Assembly (NCBI GenBank): GCA_036732565.1
Contig: DAINCF010000392.1
Span: forward strand, 1 to 6,810
Reading direction: 5' to 3'
Source: JAIVJN01 sp036732565
GTDB lineage: Bacteria; Acidobacteriota; Vicinamibacteria; Vicinamibacterales; UBA2999
DNA: 6,810 bases
Shown here: one piece after another, positions 1 to 6,810 of the stretch
How positions within the stretch are numbered: position 1 is the first letter of the stretch
Layout of the letters: every line of letters begins with the position of its first letter
Made by a program: the position numbers and the translations under genes
Notes under the pieces: model-generated
What the model was told of the DNA's origin: nothing
Database searches by the model: none
Seen by the model: the letters and a program-made list of their open reading frames with translations, nothing else

Positions 1-1
1 G

Positions 2-1927
2 CCGAGTCCCGGGAGATCGGTACGCCGGCTGGTCTGGCTGTTTGGCGCGCCTCTGGTGACGCTTGCCGTGGTGGGCGGCGTGTTGCTGTGGCAGTCGACG
101 CGTACGCCCGCGTTGACCGCCCGCGACACGGTGGTGCTGGCGGACTTCGTCAACCGCACCGGCGACATGATGTTCGACGACACCATGGCCGAGGCGCTCG
201 CCCTGCAGCTTCGTCAGTCACCGTTCCTCAACCTGCTGCCCGAGCAGCAGGTGCAGGCGACGCTGCGGCTGATGGGGCAGGAGCCGATGGCGAAGGTCAC
301 CGCCGAGATCGGCCGCGATCTGTGTCAGCGGGTCGGCGGGAAGGCCTTGCTCGCCGGATCGATCACCGGGCTCGGCTCGAGCTACGTCATCACGCTCAAC
401 GCGCAGGACTGTGTCACCGGCGACATCCTGGGCGAGGAGCAGGTGCAGGCCGGGAGCAAGGAGGGTGTGCTCAAGGAGCTTGGCGAGGCCGCCGCGCGCT
501 TGCGCGAGCGGCTGGGCGAGTCGCTGCCATCGATTCAGAAGTACGGCGCGCGGATCGAAGAGGCCACGACCGGATCGCTCGAGGCGCTCAAGGCGTACAG
601 CCAGGGCATGTCCACCCGCCGCACGCAGGGCGACTTCGAGTCGATCCCGTTCTTCCGACGCGCGATCGATCTCGATCCCGAATTCGCGCTCGCGCATGCG
701 CGTCTTGGGACGGTGTTGAGTAACGTCGGCAACCGCAAGGAGTCGGTCGAGGCGACGCAACGCGCGTTCGACCTGCGCGAGCGCGCCAGCGAGCGCGAGC
801 GCCTGTATATCGAGGCTCGCTTCTACTCCAGCGTGGCCGGCGATATTCAGAAGGCGATCGATACCTACCTCCTGCTCAATGCCACCTATCCGAACGATCA
901 CGCGGGTCGCACCAACCTCGGCCTGCTCTACAAGGAGTCGGGTCGCACCGACGAAGCGATCGCCGAGCTGAAGGAGTCGATCCGGATTGCACCCGACGAA
1001 CCGTTGGGCCCGTTCAACCTCGGCTACGCGTATGTCGACCTCGGGGATTACGCCGAGGCCCGCAAGACCTTCGACCACACGCTCACGCTGCGAGATGGGA
1101 CGCCGACACGCATCGGGCTGTTCACCATCGCGACGCTCACGGGCGATCGGGCGTTGGCCGACGCGCAAGTGGCAGCCGTCGCCGGGCGGCGCGACGCCGC
1201 CGGCATGCTCGGGATGCAGGCGTTCGCGGCCGCCTATCGCGGCCGGCTGCGCGAAGCGGAATCCTTCAACGAACAGTGGCTGGTGGCGATGGAGCGCACG
1301 CAGAGCCTCGAATTCGCGGCGCAGGGCGCCATCGGCATGGCCATCGCGAATGCCATGTGGGGTCGGACCGATGCCGCCCGTCGTCAGCTCGCGTCGGCGG
1401 AGCGCCGGAAGCTGCTGCAAGCGGCGAGCGTCAGTGACGATCTGATCGGCCTGTCGTTTGCGCTGAGCGACGGCAAGCTGGCGCAAACCTGGCTGCCTCG
1501 CGCGCTTGCCCAAGCGAAAGAGATCTCGACCCCGGAAGATCTTCCCGATCAGGAGACCACCCTGCGTGCGATGGCGCTCGTCGCGGAGGGCCGCTATCAG
1601 GAGGCGTATGCCACGGCGTCGTCCGTGCCCGTGCGCCTCAAGACCGTCCGCTGTGGCTTCATCGCCGGCCTTGCCGCGTTGCGCTTGAATCGATGGCAGG
1701 AGGCGCGGGGGGCTTTCGAGGAGGTGCTGACGTACCGCCGGCAGAGCGGCCTGGATTCAGTCCTCCCGGTCGCACGGCTGCTGTTGGCGAGAGCGCAGGC
1801 CGGCGCAGGCGATCGCGACGCCGCCCGAGCAAGCTACCAAGCGGCGTTCGAACACTTCAAGGACGCAGACGAGGATCTGCCGCTGCTGATGGAAGCCAAG
1901 CGCGAGTACGAGAAATTAGGGACGTAA
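2..1927 (+). CDS. TPR-containing membrane receptor, C-terminal part (probable Ser/Thr protein kinase with TPR sensor region); 5' truncated by window edge
   Basis: The frame is open from base 2 with no stop, so the GTG at 56 is probably internal and about 641 residues of a longer protein are visible. First comes a short Pro/Gly/Arg stretch (PSPGRSVRR) and then one hydrophobic membrane segment (visible residues about 10-31, LVWLFGAPLVTLAVVGGVLLW). Next is a TolB/CsgG-like alpha/beta region, about residues 40-180, starting DTVVLADFVNRTGD and containing LLAGSITGLGSSYVITL. TPR-like helical repeats fill most of the rest; the clearest are NLGLLYKESGRTDEAIAEL and NLGYAYVDLGDYAEARKTF. The C-terminus, FEHFKDADEDLPLLMEAKREYEKL, resembles the usual ending of acidobacterial Ser/Thr kinase-TPR proteins (FLALWKDADPDIPILKQAK-like, recalled from memory). 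From that family I infer a cytoplasmic kinase domain upstream of the membrane helix, with the TPR part outside sensing ligands or binding proteins. A CadC-like winged-helix output domain is the alternative. Function of the visible part: moderate to high certainty; kinase identity: inferred. Confidence 0.85.
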   Translation, partial: PSPGRSVRRLVWLFGAPLVTLAVVGGVLLWQSTRTPALTARDTVVLADFVNRTGDMMFDDTMAEALALQLRQSPFLNLLPEQQVQATLRLMGQEPMAKVTAEIGRDLCQRVGGKALLAGSITGLGSSYVITLNAQDCVTGDILGEEQVQAGSKEGVLKELGEAAARLRERLGESLPSIQKYGARIEEATTGSLEALKAYSQGMSTRRTQGDFESIPFFRRAIDLDPEFALAHARLGTVLSNVGNRKESVEATQRAFDLRERASERERLYIEARFYSSVAGDIQKAIDTYLLLNATYPNDHAGRTNLGLLYKESGRTDEAIAELKESIRIAPDEPLGPFNLGYAYVDLGDYAEARKTFDHTLTLRDGTPTRIGLFTIATLTGDRALADAQVAAVAGRRDAAGMLGMQAFAAAYRGRLREAESFNEQWLVAMERTQSLEFAAQGAIGMAIANAMWGRTDAARRQLASAERRKLLQAASVSDDLIGLSFALSDGKLAQTWLPRALAQAKEISTPEDLPDQETTLRAMALVAEGRYQEAYATASSVPVRLKTVRCGFIAGLAALRLNRWQEARGAFEEVLTYRRQSGLDSVLPVARLLLARAQAGAGDRDAARASYQAAFEHFKDADEDLPLLMEAKREYEKLGT

Positions 1928-1936
1928 GGACGATTC

Positions 1937-2093
1937 GCTACCAAGACACAAGGAAACCGAGACGTTTGGCCACCAAGACACCAGGAACATCAAGGAGTTT
2001 GGCCACCAAGACACAAAGAGCACCAAGAATTGTAGGTTTGAAAAGAATCCTTGGTGCCTAGCACGTCTCTTGTGTCCTCCGTGTCTTGGTGGC
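1937..2093. repeat. Intergenic 'CCACCAAGACAC' repeat cluster with long imperfect hairpin between convergent genes
   Basis: The 180-base gap holds no credible gene. It contains three forward copies of a CCAAGACAC core (1941-1949, 1973-1981, 2006-2014; spacing 32 and 33). Copies two and three share the exact 17-mer tttggccaccaagacac (1965-1981, 1998-2014). An inverted copy, gtgtcttggtggc at 2081-2093, is perfectly complementary over 13 bp to 2002-2014. Inside this pair, caccaaga (2021-2028) and tccttggtg (2048-2056) continue the pairing imperfectly, as do acacaaagag and ctcttgtg. A transcript could therefore fold into a hairpin of about 92 nt. It lies 74 bases after one stop codon and 15 bases beyond the other, so it could end transcription from both sides. 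There is no clear T-tract typical of an intrinsic terminator, so this role is only a possibility. Confidence 0.8.
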
Positions 2094-2107
2094 AACTCGT
2101 CAGAATG

Positions 2108-4213
<2,106 letters not shown>

Positions 4214-4225
4214 GGGACCTCCGCG
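4214..4225 (-). promoter_or_regulatory. Ribosome binding site of the S9 peptidase gene
   Basis: Read on the minus strand, the bases before the ATG are cgcggaggtccc. GGAGGT is a near-complete Shine-Dalgarno, only three bases from the ATG, a slightly short spacing. It supports this start, and the good signal peptide that follows agrees. Confidence 0.65.
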
Positions 4226-4255
4226 GTGGGCGGTATCGTAACATGCGGATTCAGA

Positions 4256-4313
4256 CGGCAGTCGGGGGTCGGCAGTCGGGAGTGTATACAGGACTGCCGA
4301 CGGCCGACTCCCG
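4256..4313. repeat. Bipartite 7-nt repeat array with hairpin potential in the divergent gap and M61 leader
   Basis: Four forward 7-mers stand in tandem: cggcagt (4256), cgggggt (4263), cggcagt (4270) and cgggagt (4277). After the nine-base spacer gtatacagg come three inverted 7-mers: actgccg (4293), acggccg (4300) and actcccg (4307). The best pairing is a perfect 10-bp stem, gtcggcagtc (4268-4277) with gactgccgac (4292-4301), closing a 14-base loop. Alternative registers pair cgggagt (4277-4283) with actcccg (4307-4313). The array ends two bases before the caAGG ribosome binding site of the M61 gene (AAGG at 4316-4319). If transcription of M61 starts upstream, the hairpin sits in its 5' leader. 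The remaining 42 bases of the gap (4214-4255) must hold any promoter not overlapping the repeat; no clear -35/-10 pair is visible. Confidence 0.8.
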
Positions 4314-4328
4314 TCAAGGTGTCAACCG

Positions 4329-6224
4329 ATGATGCATCGCGTGTTTCGCGTGTGGATAGTGGTGGTTGGGGTGGTCCTGCTGTGTGCGGCATCGCTGCGC
4401 GCGCAGGCCGTGGAGGCCCCAATCTCGTATCGCGTGTCGTTTCCGGCGCCCGAGCATCGCTGGATGCAGGTCGAGGTCACGTTCCCGAACGTACCGCCGG
4501 GGCCGCTGCAGGTCCGGATGAGCCGGACGTCACCCGGGCGCTATGCGCTGCACGAGTTCGCCAAGAACGTCTTCGACGTGCAGGCTCGCGACGGCAACGG
4601 CACGGCGCTGACGCCGACTCGGCCGAACCTGCATCAATGGGACATCGACGGCCACAACGGGACCGTCATCGTCACGTACCGCGTGTATGGCGATCGCACG
4701 GATGGGACCTATTTGAGCGTCGACGCCGCGCACGCGCACATCAATATGCCGGCGGCGCTGATGTGGGCGCGGGGACTGCAGCCGCGCGAGGCGCGGGTGA
4801 CGTTCGAGCTGCCCGCCGGTCGCAATTGGAAGGTGGCCACCCAGCTCATGCCGACGAGCGATCCGCAGACGTTCACGGCGCCGAACTTTCAGTATTTGAT
4901 GGACAGCCCGACCGAGCTGAGCGCTTACGTGCTCCGCACGTTCGCGGTGGAGAGCAGCACGGGACCGGCCACGTTCCGGATCGCGCTGCACCACGATGGC
5001 ACCGACGCCGACGCCGACGCATTCGCACGGGACGTGCAGCGCATCGCTCGCGAAGAGCTCCAGATCTTCGGCGAATTCCCGCGATTCGAGCCCGGCTTCT
5101 ACACGTTTCTGTCCGACTACCTGCCGTGGGCGAACGGCGATGGCATGGAGCACCGCAATAGCACGGTGCTGTCGTCGAACGGTGCGCTCCGGAATCCCGC
5201 GCAGCGCAGCGGCATTCTCGGCACGGTGGCGCACGAGTTGTTTCACTGCTGGAACATGGAGCGCATCCGCGCGCGCGCGTTGGAGCCGTTCGACTTCGAG
5301 GAGGCGGACGTCTCGGGCGAGCTGTGGCTGGGTGAAGGCTTCACGAGCTACTACGACAACCTCGTGATCCATCGCGCCGGCTTGCAGCCGCTGGAGGACA
5401 CGCTCGCCGAGCTCGCACGCGTGATCAACACCGTGACCCAGAGCCCTGGACGTCGCATTCGATCGGCGGACGACATGAGCCGCCTTGCGCCGTTCGTGGA
5501 CGCCGCCGCTTCGATCGATCGCACGGCGTGGCCCAATACGTTCATCTCCTATTACACCTGGGGATCGGGCATCGCCTTGGGACTGGACCTGTCCTTGCGC
5601 GATCAGAGCGGCGGCCGGGTGACACTCGATCAGTTCATGCGAACGCTGTGGACGAAGTACGGCGCGCCGGGACAGAAAGAGCCTGGCCTGGTTGCAACCC
5701 CTTACACGATGGACGATCTGCAGAAGCGACTTGGGGAGGTCGCATCGAACCAGGCGTTTGCCGCGGACTTCTTCACGCGTTACATCGTGGGGCACGAAGT
5801 GCCGGACTACGCGCGATTGCTGGGACGCGCCGGCTTCATCGTGCGGCCTCGCGCGGCAGGCAAGGCGAGCGTCGGAGGCGCGACGTTGTCCTTCACCGGC
5901 GGCGGCGGCGGGCGCGTTACCAGCCTCGTGGCCTTCGATTCCCCGCTCTACAAGGCCGGCGTCGAGCAGGACGATCAGATCGTCACGGTGGACGACGCGT
6001 CGCTGCCGAACCAGCAGGCGCTGGATGCAGTGCTGGCCAAGCACAAGCCAGGCGATCAGGTGAAGCTTCGATTCGTGCGGCGCGGTGGCGAGACGGTCGA
6101 TGGCAGCCTGCTGCTGGAAGAAGATCCACGCATCGAGATCGTGGCCGTGGAGGAGAGCGGCGGCACGCTGTCTGCGGAGCAGAAGTCGTTCCGCGAGGCG
6201 TGGCTTGGAAGCAAGATCAAATGA
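4329..6224 (+). CDS. Exported M61-family aminopeptidase with C-terminal PDZ domain
   Basis: The 631-residue protein is a predicted zinc metallopeptidase of the M61 (glycyl aminopeptidase) family, acting outside the cytoplasm. An N-terminal signal peptide (hydrophobic VWIVVVGVVLLCAAS, residues 8-22, likely cleavage after AQA at 27) precedes an N-terminal beta domain (about 30-210). The catalytic domain shows the conserved GMEHRNST (272-279), the zinc site HELFH with His302, Glu303 and His306, and the downstream zinc ligand Glu336 in LWLGEGFTSYY. The stretch CWNMERIRARALEPFDF after HELFH is typical of M61. A PDZ domain covers about 525-597 (VTSLVAFDSPLYKAGVEQDD, then DQIVTVDD); PDZ domains in such peptidases usually bind substrate C-termini. 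AAGG nine bases before the ATG supports the start; a second ATG follows at once and could be used instead. The length is normal and no key residue is missing. The VLLC stretch has leucine, not Gly/Ala/Ser, before cysteine, so it is not a good lipobox. Substrate preference for N-terminal Gly/Ala is family knowledge only. Confidence 0.96.
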   Translation: MMHRVFRVWIVVVGVVLLCAASLRAQAVEAPISYRVSFPAPEHRWMQVEVTFPNVPPGPLQVRMSRTSPGRYALHEFAKNVFDVQARDGNGTALTPTRPNLHQWDIDGHNGTVIVTYRVYGDRTDGTYLSVDAAHAHINMPAALMWARGLQPREARVTFELPAGRNWKVATQLMPTSDPQTFTAPNFQYLMDSPTELSAYVLRTFAVESSTGPATFRIALHHDGTDADADAFARDVQRIAREELQIFGEFPRFEPGFYTFLSDYLPWANGDGMEHRNSTVLSSNGALRNPAQRSGILGTVAHELFHCWNMERIRARALEPFDFEEADVSGELWLGEGFTSYYDNLVIHRAGLQPLEDTLAELARVINTVTQSPGRRIRSADDMSRLAPFVDAAASIDRTAWPNTFISYYTWGSGIALGLDLSLRDQSGGRVTLDQFMRTLWTKYGAPGQKEPGLVATPYTMDDLQKRLGEVASNQAFAADFFTRYIVGHEVPDYARLLGRAGFIVRPRAAGKASVGGATLSFTGGGGGRVTSLVAFDSPLYKAGVEQDDQIVTVDDASLPNQQALDAVLAKHKPGDQVKLRFVRRGGETVDGSLLLEEDPRIEIVAVEESGGTLSAEQKSFREAWLGSKIK

Positions 6225-6235
6225 CGATCACGGTT

Positions 6236-6346
6236 AGCCACAGAGACACGAAGATTACGAAAGGGCTTGGTGTCCTGGTGGCTAGTGAATTCCTCGTGTT
6301 CTTCGTGCCTTCGTGGCTATCCTTCTTCGTGGTCTTCGTGGTTGAA
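6236..6346. repeat. Intergenic 'CACGAAG / CTTCGTG' short-period repeat cluster with inverted arms
   Basis: The 136-base gap between the M61 and rhodanese genes has no gene of its own. Forward acgaa copies lie at 6248 and 6257. They are followed by cttggtgtcctggtggct (6265-6282), whose reverse complement matches the CCACCAAGACACC consensus of the 1937-2093 cluster. Next come inverse copies ctcgtg (6293) and ttcgtg (6302, 6310, 6326, 6335), with spacings of 9, 8, 16 and 9 bases. Arms 6236-6254 and 6300-6318 are complementary at 16 of 19 positions and could form a hairpin with a 45-base loop. It may separate or attenuate expression of the rhodanese gene relative to M61; this role is inference. 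The rhodanese ribosome binding site (GAGG at 6352-6355) is just outside the repeat. Confidence 0.75.
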
Positions 6347-6360
6347 TCGGTGAGGCGAAC

Positions 6361-6762
6361 ATGACGCGACGCACATTTGTCTTCTCGGTGATCACGTTCG
6401 TGGGTGGCGCGAGATCGGCATGGGCTCAAGCGATGCGCAACGTTCCGCGCATCTCGATCGACGAGCTCAAGGCGCTCATGGACAAGAAGGGCGTGCTGGT
6501 CATCGACGTTCGCGACGCATCCGCGTTCGAAGCCGGTCATGTGCCCGGTGCCATCAACATCGACTACGTGGACATGCCGCAGCGCGCGCCTGACTACGTC
6601 AAGGAAGCGCGTCCGATCGTGACGTACTGCGCGTGCACCAACGAGACCACCGCCGCGCGGGCGGCCCTGGATCTCATCCAGGCCGGTGTGAAGGATGTGA
6701 AGGCGCTCACCGGCGGCTGGAACGACTGGATCCGCCGAGGCGAGCCGGTGGAGAAGCAGTAG
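6361..6762 (+). CDS. Exported single-domain rhodanese (sulfurtransferase-like) protein
   Basis: The 133-residue protein is a single rhodanese domain behind an export leader. The leader MTRRTFVFSVITFVGGARSAWAQA contains T-R-R-x-F-V, close to the twin-arginine (Tat) consensus, and ends in AWA/AQA-type cleavage sites at about 20-24. The domain shows VIDVRDASAFEAGHVPGAINID (47-68), the active-site loop YCACTNETTAARAA with probable catalytic Cys90 and a second Cys92, and the closing LTGGWNDW (116-123). Rhodaneses carry sulfane sulfur as a persulfide on the loop cysteine; the donor and acceptor here are unknown. The loop lacks the CxxGxR(S/T) form of classical GlpE-like enzymes and resembles the YCxCPxExT variant found in other single-domain and fused rhodaneses (recalled family knowledge). 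The start is supported by GGTGAGG with GAGG five bases before the ATG. The gene lies 136 bp after M61 on the same strand; membership of one operon is uncertain. Confidence 0.93.
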   Translation: MTRRTFVFSVITFVGGARSAWAQAMRNVPRISIDELKALMDKKGVLVIDVRDASAFEAGHVPGAINIDYVDMPQRAPDYVKEARPIVTYCACTNETTAARAALDLIQAGVKDVKALTGGWNDWIRRGEPVEKQ

Positions 6763-6769
6763 CCTCAGG

Positions 6770-6810
6770 CCCCCAAGCCCCCCAAGCCCCCCAAGCCCCC
6801 CAAGCCCCCC
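6770..6810. repeat. (AAGCCCCCC)n 9-bp minisatellite, cut by the right edge
   Basis: Seven bases after the rhodanese stop, a run of five C is followed by four exact copies of AAGCCCCCC (6775-6783, 6784-6792, 6793-6801, 6802-6810) with no mismatch. It reaches the last base, so its full length is unknown. The minus strand has five G-tracts of five or six G separated by CTT, which fits the general pattern of an intramolecular G-quadruplex. In a plus-strand transcript the repeat is C-rich. The perfection of the copies suggests recent expansion or slippage, and the window or contig may end here because such repeats are hard to assemble. Confidence 0.9.

Noticed and set aside
218..1513. Long open frame on the minus strand (431 codons) opposite the TPR receptor gene
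   Set aside because: Its product is rich in Arg, Leu and Ala with no recognisable domain, and it lies fully antisense to a clear family member. High GC content produces such stop-free antisense frames.
1937..2016. CRISPR-like array (three repeats at 32-33 base spacing)
   Set aside because: Only a 9-17 base core is shared, the segments between are themselves degenerate repeat copies, there is an inverted copy, and no cas gene is near.
2048..2093. Classical rho-independent terminator
   Set aside because: The hairpin arms are long and imperfect and no T-run follows on either strand, so I record it as a repeat with possible terminator activity only.
4214..4255. Sigma70-like promoter elements for the divergent genes
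   Set aside because: TA-rich bits such as taacat exist, but no paired -35/-10 with proper spacing could be seen on either strand.
4329..4400. Lipoprotein signal (lipobox) in the M61 leader
   Set aside because: The residues before Cys are V-L-L; a lipobox needs Gly, Ala or Ser at the position before Cys. An ordinary cleavage site (AQA) follows.
4530..6044. Long open frame on the minus strand (504 codons) opposite the M61 gene
   Set aside because: The plus-strand frame has signal peptide, zinc motif and PDZ domain. The antisense product is low-complexity Arg/His/Val-rich and looks like a composition artefact.
5528..6364. Plus-strand frame of 278 codons overlapping the M61 3' end and running through the CACGAAG repeat
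   Set aside because: It overlaps M61 in another frame, and its tail is the translated repeat (HRDTKITKG..., FFVVFVV), a common spurious prediction. No ribosome binding site or domain supports it.

Overview
The window is GC-rich, densely coding bacterial DNA. The combination of genes points to an Acidobacteriota-type genome, most likely the Vicinamibacteria lineage, with Gemmatimonadota as an alternative. The clues are a membrane-anchored receptor of the Ser/Thr kinase-plus-TPR type, exported S9 and M61 peptidases, and intergenic gaps full of short-period repeats. The assignment is inferred from family resemblance; no rRNA or other marker gene is present.

Layout: (1) 2-1927, plus strand: C-terminal part of a membrane-anchored TPR sensor protein, cut by the left edge; its cytoplasmic output domain, probably a protein kinase, lies outside the window. 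(2) 1928-2107: convergent gap filled by 'CCACCAAGACAC' repeats that fold into a long imperfect hairpin. (3) 2108-4213, minus strand: exported S9 prolyl-oligopeptidase-family serine peptidase, carrying two in-frame copies of a 42-bp hairpin-forming unit in the linker between propeller and hydrolase. (4) 4214-4328: divergent gap with a bipartite array of 7-nt repeats (four forward, three inverted) ending three bases before the Shine-Dalgarno of the next gene. (5) 4329-6224, plus strand: exported M61 aminopeptidase with a C-terminal PDZ domain. (6) 6225-6360: gap filled by 'CACGAAG / CTTCGTG' repeats. (7) 6361-6762, plus strand: small exported single-domain rhodanese with a twin-arginine-like leader. 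(8) 6763-6810: (AAGCCCCCC)n minisatellite running off the right edge.

The three complete proteins all carry export signals and would act in the periplasm or at the cell surface. The two peptidases are divergently transcribed and together could degrade external peptides: S9 family members cut oligopeptides and M61 removes N-terminal residues. The rhodanese follows M61 on the same strand but 136 bp away across a repeat, so co-transcription is uncertain.

The genes are recognisable members of known families, and I see no new enzymatic, defence or mobile system. The most unusual signal is architectural. Every gap, and one coding-region linker, is occupied by its own family of short-period repeat, and four of the five carry or form inverted copies.
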